A DNA stretch of 64,000 nucleotides from DATMXT01 sp963662765. GTDB taxonomy: Bacteria; Bacillota; Clostridia; Oscillospirales; Feifaniaceae. The stretch is taken from assembly GCA_963662765.2 (NCBI GenBank), contig CAXXUP010000003.1:114638-178637 (forward strand), in the 5' to 3' direction. The notes under the pieces were generated by a model. It was not told the DNA's origin, searched no databases, and worked only from the letters and a program-made list of their open reading frames with translations. A program made the translations under genes and the position numbers. Shown piece after piece: positions 17,106 to 25,568 of this stretch; position 1 is the stretch's first letter, and every line of letters begins with the position of its first letter.

Positions 17106-17283
17106 TTATATTACATATAATAAAGGACTTGAACCGGAGGTTTTTTTGCGTAAAGAAAATCTGCCGGTGGCAGATTTTTAGCGAAAAGGCCAGGGGCCGA
17201 TACAAAAAACGCGAAGCGTTTGGGTGGCGAGGAAACGCAAACAGCGAAGCCGTGCAGTCCTCACACTGGGTCCAAAAGAAGTC

Positions 17284-17316
17284 AGAACCGTCAAAATTGA
17301 CGGCTCTCTTTTTTTT
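17284..17316 (+). terminator. Rho-independent terminator
   Basis: Stem 17284-17294 with 17297-17307 (one mismatch), followed by CTTTTTTTTTT. No gene is seen directly upstream, so it may end a small RNA or a lost gene. Confidence 0.7.
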
Positions 17317-17362
17317 TTGCGCTCTGTAATTATTTTATATCCTTACTGGCAGGAGAAAACGC

Positions 17363-17390
17363 TTGTAAATTCGACAGCGTCTTATATAAT
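17363..17390 (+). promoter_or_regulatory. Promoter upstream of the NimA-like gene
   Basis: TTGTAA at 17363-17368, 16-base spacer, TATAAT at 17385-17390; about 130 bp before the start codon. Confidence 0.5.
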
Positions 17391-17519
17391 ATGAATATAA
17401 TGGCTGAAACAAATTGTCAGAGCCGTCATGCAAGCAACAAATTCGGTACAAGAGCTACTGCGACTAGCCCTTTTTTGTTACAAGCACATCAAAAAAAATT
17501 ATTTGACTGAGGTGATATT

Positions 17520-17990
17520 ATGAGACGAAGTGATCGGGAAGTCACGGATCCAGCGCGAATCAATGAAATTATACGGTCATGTGACTGCTGCCGGCTTGGG
17601 TTTGTTGATGGTAACTGTGCATACATTGTCCCACTTAACTTTGGCTTTACTGAGGTGGATGGAAAAAGGATCTTCTATTTTCATGGCGCTAAAGTTGGAA
17701 AGAAAATTGATTTGATTGGGACAAATTCCAGCGTCGGATTTGAACTTGATACAAATCACGCGGTTAATCAAGGTGAAAAAGCGTGCAATTATTCGTTTAG
17801 ATTTCAAAGCATTATCGGGAAGGGTACTGCCATGCTCGTTGATGATGTTTGCGAAAGGAAAAAAGCGCTCGAACATATTATGCGGCATTACAGTGACCGG
17901 GAAGAATGGGCGTTCACAGACGTTGAAGCCAATCTTATTGCTGTAATCAAAATGGAAGTAACCGAATTGTCATGTAAGGAACACAAATGA
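17520..17990 (+). CDS. Pyridoxamine 5'-phosphate oxidase-fold protein, NimA-like
   Basis: 156 residues after GAGGTGATATT. Flavin-reductase-like split barrel: MRRSDREVTD, CRLGFVDGNCAYIVPLNFGF, FYFHGAKVGKKID and FRFQSIIGKGTAML are the family's usual blocks. Members include 5-nitroimidazole-resistance reductases (Nim), but many are uncharacterised FMN or heme proteins, so resistance should not be assumed. AT-rich relative to the core genes, which suggests recent acquisition. Single gene with its own promoter and a terminator further downstream. Confidence 0.88.
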   Translation: MRRSDREVTDPARINEIIRSCDCCRLGFVDGNCAYIVPLNFGFTEVDGKRIFYFHGAKVGKKIDLIGTNSSVGFELDTNHAVNQGEKACNYSFRFQSIIGKGTAMLVDDVCERKKALEHIMRHYSDREEWAFTDVEANLIAVIKMEVTELSCKEHK

Positions 17991-18159
17991 AATTAGTTCA
18001 ATAGCCGTTCGATGATGGGATATTCCTTTTACATCACTTCAATCGGCGATCGATCCAATAACAGACTGCGGCACAATTCACCGATAAACAGAAATTTTTA
18101 TTTGAGGGTCTTTTATCTGCCCACACAATGTGACTGCAAAACGCTATTATTTTTATAAA

Positions 18160-18191
18160 AAACAGCCGCCTCTGTATGAGGCGGCTGTTTT
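18160..18191 (+). terminator. Terminator between convergent genes
   Basis: Stem AACAGCCGCCTC/GAGGCGGCTGTT around TGTAT, A-run before and T-run after, so usable from both directions. It serves the NimA-like gene and possibly the rhodanese gene opposite. The remainder of 17991-18354 shows nothing else. Confidence 0.8.
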
Positions 18192-18354
18192 GTTTCGATG
18201 ATATGAAAGAGGTTAACGGATTATTTCAAAAGGGGACTGAAAAAGCGCACCGACTTTTTTGTCGGCCTGACTGTGGATGAAATTTAAGACATGCAAATTA
18301 TCTTGTCCATCAGCACATCTGTGAGGAACAAATTATTTGTGCGTTCCGTTACAT

Positions 18355-19017
18355 TTACGACTGTCCGGGCAGGGGACCCGAATCGCTCCCGCTGACCTGC
18401 TCACCCTCGTAATCGATGATGCCGCCGGCATCCAGAATGACCATATAGCCTAGGTCTTCCAATTTTTCACTCGCCTGAGCCGACCGGTTCCCGCTGCGGC
18501 AGTATAAAATGATGACATCGGTCTTTTCCGGTACAAGATGCGGAATATCCGTTTCAACCTGATCAACGGGAATGTTTTGCGCCCCGCTTACATGCCCGCT
18601 TTCGTATTCCTGCGCCGTTCGAACGTCAAAAAAATATGCGTTTTGCGGCAAGTGCTGCAAAATAGCGTCAGCTGTGTCAAATGAAATCACGGTATGACCG
18701 GCAAGTGCACGAACTTCTTCCGCCTTGATGGCGCTGCCCTGCGGAGGCCATGACTCGCGTATCGCTGAACTAATTTCATACGTATAGAGACTGCCAACAG
18801 GGGGCGTTTCCATCCCTTCCGGAAAACCAAGTGAGATCAGCTGCCCTTCGGGAATCTGCTGCTCTGTAGACTCTGTTGTCAGAACACTGTTTTCATGCAG
18901 CAAAATACCTTGAAATGTAAGGGTTTCATGATTAGTATCCACCCCGCTAGAACAGGCGGAAACAAATAAGCTTAAGCAGATTACGGTTGCCGCGATGTAT
19001 CCTGATTTCGAACGCAT
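18355..19017 (-). CDS. Rhodanese-domain lipoprotein
   Basis: 220 residues. Signal peptide with lipobox (SLFVSACSSG, lipidated Cys22), a linker region with an OB-like segment (LTFQGILLHENSVLT to YTYEISSAIRESW), and a C-terminal rhodanese domain. The catalytic loop is LYCRSGNRS, with active Cys present, and FDVRTAQEYESGHVSGAQNIP is the CH2A/B signature. Rhodaneses transfer sulfane sulfur or act as Cys-based phosphatases; being surface-anchored, the substrate is extracytoplasmic and unknown. RBS AAAGGGAGC precedes the ATG. Confidence 0.88.
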   Translation of the reverse strand: MRSKSGYIAATVICLSLFVSACSSGVDTNHETLTFQGILLHENSVLTTESTEQQIPEGQLISLGFPEGMETPPVGSLYTYEISSAIRESWPPQGSAIKAEEVRALAGHTVISFDTADAILQHLPQNAYFFDVRTAQEYESGHVSGAQNIPVDQVETDIPHLVPEKTDVIILYCRSGNRSAQASEKLEDLGYMVILDAGGIIDYEGEQVSGSDSGPLPGQS

Positions 19018-19148
19018 ATCAATGCTCCCTTTTTATTAGGAACCCGTCCTATTTTATAATATTATACTATACTTATTGTGTAAAGTAAATTATTTGCTTC
19101 ACTTATCATATTATCATGCGGAAATCATTTAATATTGTTTTTTGCGAA

Positions 19149-19326
19149 ATAGCTCCCGATCCCGCCACGACCAAGGCGCTTGGCGGCATGACCACTGCAG
19201 TACATGCTCGACAACAACGTTTCGGGCTATGTCTCCGCCCCGACGCTTGAAGAGTTGGCAGCGAAGATCAATGTGTCGGCAGAAATGTTCACGCAAACCG
19301 GCGAGAGCGCGGCAGCCGGCAAATAG
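19149..19326 (+). pseudogene. Remnant of an FAD-dependent fumarate-reductase-like flavoprotein
   Basis: Two short pieces in different frames recall the C-terminal part of flavocytochrome-c/urocanate-reductase flavoproteins: APDPATTKALGGMTT, then SGYVSAPTLEELAAKINVSAEMFTQT (compare the usual ADTLEELAAKIGVPAEAL). No complete domain survives. Assignment rests on that one phrase and is tentative. Confidence 0.4.
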
Positions 19327-19494
19327 ACAATACAGCCAACGCGAAAAGCGGCCATGCGGAAACTCAGGTTCCTGCATGGCGCCTTATTTTGCTTCGGTCA
19401 ATATCGGGAGTTCAGCTTTCCGCCAAGCTAAACCATGCTGCCCCGGTACCAACGCTCATTTGCGTCGGCCGGGCAAGCTTCAACTGCCGCATAA

Positions 19495-19953
19495 TTACAT
19501 GTGTCCGTCCTCTTTGATATACTTTTTCCGGCACTCGGGGCAGTAACCGTAGATGTCGAGCTTGTGTCCGGAGATGTAGAAATCTGTTTCCTTGGCGAGC
19601 TTCTCCTCATAGTCCCCAAGCGGACAGTGCCGAATGGCGACGACGCGGTTGCAGCCAAGACAAATCAGATTGTGCTTGTGGATCATGCGGTTATACTCAA
19701 ACAGGGTTTTGGTGTCTTCCGAAATTCTGAGCTTTTCGACCAGTTTCTTATCGGACAGCACTTCAAGAACCCGGTATACCGTCGAGAGGTTGGCCGGGAC
19801 ACTCGCATTCTTCAAGGCAAGAAAAACCTGCTCCGCCGTAAGCGGTGCATCACTCTTCGCTAGAATTTCCAGGATCGCCGCGCGCTGCTTTGTAACTTTC
19901 AGTCCGCTTCCGGCAAGCCGTTCGCAACAATTGGTCTCTTCCGTGATAAACAC
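19495..19953 (-). CDS. Fur-family metal regulator, probably Zur
   Basis: About 152 residues from a GTG at 19953; the longer frame to 20124 is the shadow of the permease gene, and the true start is not certain. N-terminal winged helix (KVTKQRAAILEILAKSDAPLTAEQVF, LSTVYRVLEVL), then HKHNLICLGCNRVV and CPECRKKY giving the structural CxxC pairs. Lies 26 bp downstream of the znuABC-like genes on the same strand, so it is cotranscribed. The operon context points to zinc (Zur) or manganese sensing; a strong palindrome at the operon promoter is its likely target. Confidence 0.85.
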   Translation of the reverse strand: MFITEETNCCERLAGSGLKVTKQRAAILEILAKSDAPLTAEQVFLALKNASVPANLSTVYRVLEVLSDKKLVEKLRISEDTKTLFEYNRMIHKHNLICLGCNRVVAIRHCPLGDYEEKLAKETDFYISGHKLDIYGYCPECRKKYIKEDGHM

Positions 19954-19979
19954 CCCTTTGAGTTTTTGTGTGTCCGATA

Positions 19980-20828
19980 CTATTTTATCTGTGTCTGACT
20001 GCCGGCCGTCCCGATTACACGCCGCGTAGCAAGGGCATGGACCGCATAGGCGAAAAAGTAGCCTGCCACAGAAATGATGACGATGGCTGCGCCCGAGGCA
20101 ATGTTGAGCGTATAGGAGATCCACAGCCCCAGGCAGCAGTAAATGGCTCCAAAGAGAATTGCGTAGGCCATGCGCCGCTTCAGGCTGGCAGTCAAAAGCC
20201 CCGCTGTCGCCGCAGGCGCTGTTAGCAGTGCCAAAACGAGGATGATGCCGACAACACGGATAAGGACAACGACGGTCATCGCGACGAGAATCAGCAGCAA
20301 ATATTCTAGAAACGTGGTTTTGACCCCGATGATGGCGGCAAACTCTTCGTCGAAAAGATAGGCTTTCCAGTCATGATAGAGGCTTAGGACGATAAGGGTC
20401 ACCAGTAGGGTCAGGGCGGCGATCAACCGCAGGTTGGCCTTTGTCACCGACAGGATGCTGCCGAACAGATAGGAGCTCAAATCAGGCGGGTAGCCCGGCA
20501 TCAGGGCGATGAAAAAAATACCGAGCGCCATGCCTAAGGACCAGAACAGTCCGATGACAACATCGGTGCCGCCGCTGCCTTTGCGCTTGATGACGCCGAT
20601 TCCGATGGCGGCAAGCACAGCGAAAATAAAGGCCCCGATGATGGGCTCAAAGCCCAGCAGATAGCCGAGCCCCACACCGCCGTACGCCGTGTGGGCGATT
20701 CCACCGCTCATCATGACGAGCTTTTTCTCAATGACGATGACGCCGATCACACCGCAGACGACACTTGCGAGGAGCCCCGAGATCAGGGCGTTGCGCAAAA
20801 ACTGATAATTAAAAAGCGCCTCAATCAT
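19980..20828 (-). CDS. znuB: Metal ABC transporter permease (ZnuB-like)
   Basis: 282 residues with about eight hydrophobic spans; family ABC-3. Contains GGIAHTAYGGVGLGYLLG, GVIKRKGSGGTDVVIGLFWSLGMALG and LLLILVAMTVVVLIRVVGIILVLALLTAPAATA, typical of Zn/Mn permeases. Start overlaps the ATPase stop by 4 nt. Forms the membrane channel of the uptake system encoded by the four-gene operon. Confidence 0.93.
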   Translation of the reverse strand: MIEALFNYQFLRNALISGLLASVVCGVIGVIVIEKKLVMMSGGIAHTAYGGVGLGYLLGFEPIIGAFIFAVLAAIGIGVIKRKGSGGTDVVIGLFWSLGMALGIFFIALMPGYPPDLSSYLFGSILSVTKANLRLIAALTLLVTLIVLSLYHDWKAYLFDEEFAAIIGVKTTFLEYLLLILVAMTVVVLIRVVGIILVLALLTAPAATAGLLTASLKRRMAYAILFGAIYCCLGLWISYTLNIASGAAIVIISVAGYFFAYAVHALATRRVIGTAGSQTQIK

Positions 20829-21598
20829 GGTTTGAGCCCCCCCTCATGTGTCTTGAGCACCCGATGCGGCACGCCGTGCGCAATCAAATCGACCGGGCAG
20901 CCGTACAGGCCGTTCACAACATTCTCACTTAGCTCCGGCTCGCCGTGGTAGACGAGCTGCCCATTCAGGCAGGCAAGCTTCCGGACCTGTGAGGAGATGG
21001 CCAGCAGGTCGTGGGTGACTAAAACGATGGTCATATCCTTGTTTAAATCCGCGAGCAGCGAAAAAATGTGTTCGCGGGAGACGGCGTCCACGCTGGCGGT
21101 CGGCTCGTCCAGAAGCAGGAGCTTTGGCTCCACGGCTAAAGCCCGAGCAATGAGCATCTTTTGAAATTCACCGCCCGAAAGATCACAGATGCGCCGGGGG
21201 GCAAGTGTCTCGATGCCGACTTTTTGGAGTAGTCTACGGACGATATCCTTGTCCTGCTTCGAGTAGCTAAAAAAAGGAGAGAGGCCCCTCGGCAGCCGTC
21301 CCGTCAGGGCGACCTCCTCCACCGTGATCGGGAAATGCTTGTCTAGGTCGGCGAATTGCGGCACGTATCCGACGGCACCGCGGGTGTCACCTGGATGCCG
21401 GCCAAAAACGCTTACCGCGCCCGAAGCCACCGGCACAAGACCCAGGATCGCTTTGAGCAGCGTGGATTTACCGCCTCCGTTGGGCCCGATGATGCCGAGA
21501 TATTCCCCCTCGGCAACGTCGAGACAGACGTCTGCAATCGCAGGCGTCTGTCCATAGTTTACGGTTAGATTTTCGATGTGAATTGCGGGCTTTGTCAC
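20825..21598 (-). CDS. znuC: Metal ABC transporter ATP-binding protein (ZnuC-like)
   Basis: 257 residues. Walker A GPNGGGKST (about 36-44), signature LSGGEFQKM (about 140), Walker B LLLLDEPTASVD, H-loop VLVTHD. A typical metal-type ABC ATPase. Overlaps both neighbours by 4 nt, so it is tightly coupled with the binding protein and permease. Confidence 0.95.
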   Translation of the reverse strand: MTKPAIHIENLTVNYGQTPAIADVCLDVAEGEYLGIIGPNGGGKSTLLKAILGLVPVASGAVSVFGRHPGDTRGAVGYVPQFADLDKHFPITVEEVALTGRLPRGLSPFFSYSKQDKDIVRRLLQKVGIETLAPRRICDLSGGEFQKMLIARALAVEPKLLLLDEPTASVDAVSREHIFSLLADLNKDMTIVLVTHDLLAISSQVRKLACLNGQLVYHGEPELSENVVNGLYGCPVDLIAHGVPHRVLKTHEGGLKP

Positions 21599-22482
21599 TG
21601 CATAACCTCCGCCATCAGAGCTGCCATAGATTTCAGGTTCTGAGTATAGTCCGCGGAAAGGGGAGCCAGCTGCATGGTCTTGCCGCCGAGCTCCTCCGCG
21701 AAAGCGGCCGACTGGCTGCTGTCGATCTCCGCCTGATAGAAAATCACCTTGATGTTGTCGCTCTTGGCAAGGTCAATCACGTCCTGCAGATGCTGAGGGG
21801 TCGCTTCTTTTCCCTCTTCCTCCAGCGCAACCATCGTCAGACCGTAGTCGTCGGCAAAATAGCCGAACGCCGGGTGATAGACGATGAACTTCCTGTTCGA
21901 AATATCGGCTAAGGCATCCTTGATGGTTTGATCAAGCTCGTCAAGCTCTTCGAGATAGGCCTGTGCGTTTTTGTTATAGGTGTCGGCGTTGGCCGCGTCA
22001 AGCGCGCACATCTCCCGGGCGATTGCCTCCACCATGACTTTTGCCCGCTTGGGCGAAAGCCAGATATGCGGGTCCCGCTCGCCGGCTTCAAAAGTCCGGT
22101 CGGGGTAGACGGCGGCAACTTCATCGGCAAGCGATACGACTTTGATATCTCCGACGTTTGGCAGAATATTGGCCTCCTCGGTCGGAACGCCGATGGTAAA
22201 ATAGACTGCTGCCGAGTTGAATTTTTCCATTTCCATCGGTGTAGGTCCGTAATTCTCTGGGCTGCTTCCCGGCGGGACGAGCGTTATGACCTCAGCCAGA
22301 TCGCCGCAAACCGCTTCTACAAAAGTCTGCTCGGGCACGATGGTCACAGCGACAATCGGCTTTCCGGCCGTTTCATCCGGCGTTACAGCCGGATTTTCGG
22401 CCTTGCCTGAACTGCATCCAATCAAGCTGATCAGGCCACATCCAAGCAGGATTGCCAATGCCGTCCGAATAAGTTGTTTCAT
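21595..22482 (-). CDS. znuA: Metal-binding lipoprotein, ZnuA/cluster 9 type
   Basis: ATG 22482 after GAGGTGG (295 residues); the frame extends further upstream without a start signal. Lipobox LISLIGCSSG. Cluster A-I fold markers: IVAVTIVPEQTFVEAVCGD, PPGSSPENYGPTPMEMEKF, a His ligand in RDPHIWLSPK, another in VYHPAFGYFADDYGL, and Glu/Asp ligand near the C-terminus. Delivers the metal to the permease. The His-rich loop seen in many zinc proteins is absent, so manganese remains possible. Confidence 0.92.
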   Translation of the reverse strand: MKQLIRTALAILLGCGLISLIGCSSGKAENPAVTPDETAGKPIVAVTIVPEQTFVEAVCGDLAEVITLVPPGSSPENYGPTPMEMEKFNSAAVYFTIGVPTEEANILPNVGDIKVVSLADEVAAVYPDRTFEAGERDPHIWLSPKRAKVMVEAIAREMCALDAANADTYNKNAQAYLEELDELDQTIKDALADISNRKFIVYHPAFGYFADDYGLTMVALEEEGKEATPQHLQDVIDLAKSDNIKVIFYQAEIDSSQSAAFAEELGGKTMQLAPLSADYTQNLKSMAALMAEVMQ

Positions 22483-22505
22483 GATGTTCCACCTCAATTT
22501 CGCAA

Positions 22506-22563
22506 GTTGCAAATGATTTGTATTTGCAACTCACAGTATATCCTCATATACCAAATTTGTCAA
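22506..22563 (-). promoter_or_regulatory. Promoter and palindromic operator of the metal-uptake operon
   Basis: On the minus strand: TTGACA (22563-22558), 17-base spacer, TATACT (22540-22535). Immediately downstream is a perfect inverted repeat, GTTGCAAAT-7-ATTTGCAAC (22506-22530), covering the expected transcription start. A Fur-family protein bound there would block initiation; the operon's own last gene encodes such a protein. Confidence 0.85.
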
Positions 22564-22706
22564 TTCATTCGCTTAAGCGCAACTTGCGGCATATTTCACA
22601 GTTCGAGTATGTCCGTGCCGCTGCTTTCTCAGTCGCGGCGGACAAAGCGGGTTTACGGGGGAACGCGTAATCACCTGTTTGCGAGCGCCTACTCCAAACG
22701 GAAAAA

Positions 22707-22737
22707 ACAGCGGACCGGCGTAAACCCGGTCCGCTGT
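22707..22737 (-). terminator. Terminator of the YhfC-like gene
   Basis: Twelve-base stem (22707-22718 with 22726-22737); on the minus strand it ends in TTTTTT. Confidence 0.85.
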
Positions 22738-22770
22738 CTTATACAGGATGGATGTGTCTTTTGAAACGAA

Positions 22771-23625
22771 TTACGGCAGCTGAACTTGCGCTTCAACCGG
22801 TTTGACGGCGCTGACAGCGGCGTCCTCTTTTGCGTATTTCTTCCACGCTGTTATCGCAAGGACAACATAGCCTGCCGAAATGAGGCAAACCACGCCTTCG
22901 AGCAGCCAGAGGTTTGAAGTATAACGCGACAGAACGACCGCGGCCGTATTCATAAATGCGTGCATTCCGATTGCCGCGGGATAGAGCCAAAAGCGCTTCC
23001 CCGCGTATTTTGCCGCAAACCATACGAAAACAGAGCACGAGAGGTGAAGGGCCACGGCGAGAAAGCGTTCCGCGGCACCAAACAAAAAGGTCGAGGGCGG
23101 GGTCTGTATGAGCGCCGCAATTGTTGCGGTGATTCTCTGCAGTGCAGCAGGGTCTGTGACTCCGGCAGTCAGCTTATCGGCGGCGCCTGAATTGATGGTA
23201 ACGGACATGAGGATGTTGGAGATCATGCTTGTCCCTAAAATATATGCCGCTTCAAATCCTCCGTGCCCAGCGCCGTACATGAGAGCGTTGCCGTTATTGC
23301 CATATTTCTTTTTCAGCACCGTCTTGAACGCGGCGTAGCGGCCGGTCTCCTCAAAGAGGCCTGCCATCACACCGCCGTATACGGCGTACAGCCAGGTGTT
23401 GCTCAGGATCACCTTACCGGCATTCGACGCAAGAATAAGCCTGTGGGCAAAGCTCTCGATGACCATTGCAAAAACAAAAAACACCGCGCAGCCGACAAAG
23501 AATGATAAGATGTCGGCATGGTACTTTTTCCTGAATACATAAAATAGTGCGGCGGGGATGGCAAAGCCCGTCAGGGCAGATACCCCCATGAAGACGATGG
23601 ATAATGCAGGCACCGTGTTGTACAT
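22771..23625 (-). CDS. YhfC-family putative intramembrane protease
   Basis: ATG 23625 follows GGAGGAACGTC; the frame continues upstream through non-coding sequence. 284 residues with about eight membrane spans. FEETGRYAAF (Glu-Glu pair) and ALMYGAGHGGFEA match the CPBP/PrsW-like glutamic intramembrane protease pattern of YhfC. Substrate unknown; relatives are implicated in bacteriocin immunity or anti-sigma factor cleavage. The next gene upstream lies 34 bp away on the same strand, so they may be cotranscribed. Confidence 0.85.
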   Translation of the reverse strand: MYNTVPALSIVFMGVSALTGFAIPAALFYVFRKKYHADILSFFVGCAVFFVFAMVIESFAHRLILASNAGKVILSNTWLYAVYGGVMAGLFEETGRYAAFKTVLKKKYGNNGNALMYGAGHGGFEAAYILGTSMISNILMSVTINSGAADKLTAGVTDPAALQRITATIAALIQTPPSTFLFGAAERFLAVALHLSCSVFVWFAAKYAGKRFWLYPAAIGMHAFMNTAAVVLSRYTSNLWLLEGVVCLISAGYVVLAITAWKKYAKEDAAVSAVKPVEAQVQLP

Positions 23626-23659
23626 GACGTTCCTCCAAGAAATTAAGCTTTGCTTAAAA

Positions 23660-24520
23660 TCAGTTGTATGTGGTGATCGTGCCCTTGCCGTTAAAATAAG
23701 TGAGGTCTCCGTCGTCATAATGCCAAATCGCCTGAAAAGCGGTCGGCCTTGCGACGCCGTCCACTTCGATATACTCGCCGCATTGGACGGACCATTTCAC
23801 CTGTTTATTTGTGCCGTCGTCCAGTGCAACTGCTCGATCGTCGGTCCAAAACGACAGCATCTCGCCCGACTCGTTGAACGTAAAGATGCCGCAGGCATGG
23901 ATATCGCGGTAAGAGATGGTCGCTTTCGCGTGGCTGTCGTCGATCGGATCCCACTGAATATAGCTCTGCAGGGCCGCGGTGGGGGTAAAAAGACACTCCG
24001 ACAAGAAGGTGACCAGGCTGGACTGGTCCATCTCCCGTCCGGTGTAGTTGAAGAGGATGAAACCCTTCGCCAGCACCCCTTTCATGGAGCCTGCTCCGCC
24101 GATCAGAGCGTCCAGCCCTTCAAACGGAATCCCGTACATTGAGCTGTCGATATAGGCAATCCTGTCCGGTGTGCCCACATCGTTATACTGCGTATAGTCG
24201 ATTTTGAGGGGGGCTTTGTCTTTGCCAAAGGAAAAGGAAACATCAGGATAGGTGATTTTCATGTAGGCCGTTTTGGGCTTGCCGATATACCCGCAATACC
24301 TGAAATACCGCTTGACGGGATCCGGCAATCCGGCAATATCTTCTTCCCGGAAGACAGCATCTTGGCGGTCCGCTTGCGCAATCAGATGTGCTGCCATTTC
24401 ATTGAATTCCGTTTTAACCTTTGAATAGGGGATATTGAAAAAAATGAGCAAAGTTCCAACTGCGCAAAGCAGGATCCCAATTGTAATCATCATACTTTTT
24501 CGTACACGCTTCCTCTTCAT
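23660..24520 (-). CDS. Membrane-anchored protein of unknown function (DUF6544-like)
   Basis: 286 residues. Basic start (MKRKRVRKS), one N-terminal membrane span (about 10-30), then a soluble domain with DIAGLPDPVKRYFRYCGYIGKP, KIDYTQYNDVGTPDRIAYIDSSMYGIPFEGLD, and a C-terminal region AFQAIWHYDDGDLTYFNGKGTI. The order and phrases resemble a widespread uncharacterised family whose members have a lipid-handling-like beta fold; the DUF number is from memory and should be checked. Probably faces outside the membrane. Followed by the YhfC-like gene. Upstream (24521-24696) I see only short direct repeats around TTTCAGCA-TTGACACAA. Confidence 0.6.
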   Translation of the reverse strand: MKRKRVRKSMMITIGILLCAVGTLLIFFNIPYSKVKTEFNEMAAHLIAQADRQDAVFREEDIAGLPDPVKRYFRYCGYIGKPKTAYMKITYPDVSFSFGKDKAPLKIDYTQYNDVGTPDRIAYIDSSMYGIPFEGLDALIGGAGSMKGVLAKGFILFNYTGREMDQSSLVTFLSECLFTPTAALQSYIQWDPIDDSHAKATISYRDIHACGIFTFNESGEMLSFWTDDRAVALDDGTNKQVKWSVQCGEYIEVDGVARPTAFQAIWHYDDGDLTYFNGKGTITTYN

Positions 24521-24696
24521 AAAAAACCTTTCTGGTTGAATCGATAAACCGGGGCGGGGGAGTGTCCCAATCGGAAATACCCGGAATATCTAGCCGTAAC
24601 CCCGGCAGCCGTTCCGCACACCCGCAAGTATTTCCCCATCACTTTCAGCACTTGACACAATCCGCTTTCAGCATTTGACACAAATTGCTTTCACCG

Positions 24697-25158
24697 CTAT
24701 TCCAGCGCTTGATTTCCGTCTTGTGCCGTCATGGATACGATATTTTGCTCGAGCTTTGACACGCCTTCAAAAAGACCCAGCGTGAGCTCCACGTCAAACC
24801 CGGCAAAAACCCGAGTCAAAAACTCGATTTCCCTTTCATACCGCTGATGAAAATACGCCGTGCATTTTCCGGTCAATTCTATACGCAAAGCGCGCGCGTC
24901 GGACTCGTCCCGCCGAATAACGACATAGCCGCTGCTTTGGAGCGTTGAAGCGATGCGCTTTGCGTTTTGGCGGGAATACCCAATCGTACTTGCCACTTCG
25001 CTGACGGTCGGGGGGCTGTCGAACTTCGAAACACAGACGAGAAAAAGCCATTGTTTGATCGTGATGCCGGGGTCGAATTGATCGCCCAGCACCTGCAGCT
25101 TGTTGGCCAAAGTGAATAGGGTCCCAAAGATATAGGCCTGCTGTTCTAACTCACTCAT
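24697..25158 (-). CDS. MarR-family transcriptional regulator
   Basis: ATG 25158 (MSELEQQAYIFG, 153 residues) with AAGGGATGG eight bases upstream; longer starts lie inside the operator. Winged helix: TIKQWLFLVCVSKF, PTVSEVASTIGYSRQNAKRIASTLQSSGYV, then the wing VIRRDESDARALRIELTGK. MarR proteins are dimeric repressors released by small aromatic or oxidising ligands. Likely self-regulated (see the paired repeats), and may also control the membrane genes downstream on the same strand. Confidence 0.88.
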   Translation of the reverse strand: MSELEQQAYIFGTLFTLANKLQVLGDQFDPGITIKQWLFLVCVSKFDSPPTVSEVASTIGYSRQNAKRIASTLQSSGYVVIRRDESDARALRIELTGKCTAYFHQRYEREIEFLTRVFAGFDVELTLGLFEGVSKLEQNIVSMTAQDGNQALE

Positions 25159-25183
25159 GAAATCTGCCATCCCTTCAAAAAGA

Positions 25184-25226
25184 AACATGTTACCCATATA
25201 ATAAGCAACATGTTACCATTTGTCAA
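25184..25226 (-). promoter_or_regulatory. marR promoter with two operator copies
   Basis: Minus strand TTGACA (25226-25221), 17-base spacer, TATTAT (25203-25198). The 11-base GGTAACATGTT occurs twice as a direct repeat (25207-25217 and 25184-25194), flanking the -10; each holds the palindrome AACATGTT. Good candidate autoregulatory sites. Confidence 0.75.
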
Positions 25227-25416
25227 TAGGTCCACAAAATATTCCGAGGCTTTGTCTGAAAAACAATTGCCATCCCCCTTGTACGAGCTGAACTGACAAT
25301 TCTTATAAACAAGTTTGGATGCGGCAATGTTGCTGTGAAGATAAGAATTCAATAATTGACAGCAATTGTGACGAAAAAGATTGGTTGAATTCTACAACGC
25401 ATTTTGCAACTTAGAG

Positions 25417-25445
25417 TTGAATATGTTGTATGATGCCGCTATAAT
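25417..25445 (+). promoter_or_regulatory. Promoter of nrdG-nrdD
   Basis: TTGAAT at 25417-25422, 17-base spacer, TATAAT at 25440-25445. An inverted repeat CAATAT-5-ATATTG (25451-25467) follows at the expected start site, recalling but not matching an NrdR box. Confidence 0.6.
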
Positions 25446-25568
25446 TAAAACAATATGTAGTATATTGCCCCATTATGTTCGAGCACAGTCCGGGCGGCAG
25501 ATTCTCACACGATCCTGCTGCCGGGCATATTCGTCGTTTCTGGCGGCCAAAAGGGGGGGGATGTGAAT

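Noticed and set aside
19326..19382. Terminator of the metal-uptake operon
   Set aside because: A GCCATGC/GCATGGC hairpin exists, but it is over 100 bp beyond the fur stop and lacks a T run on the minus strand.
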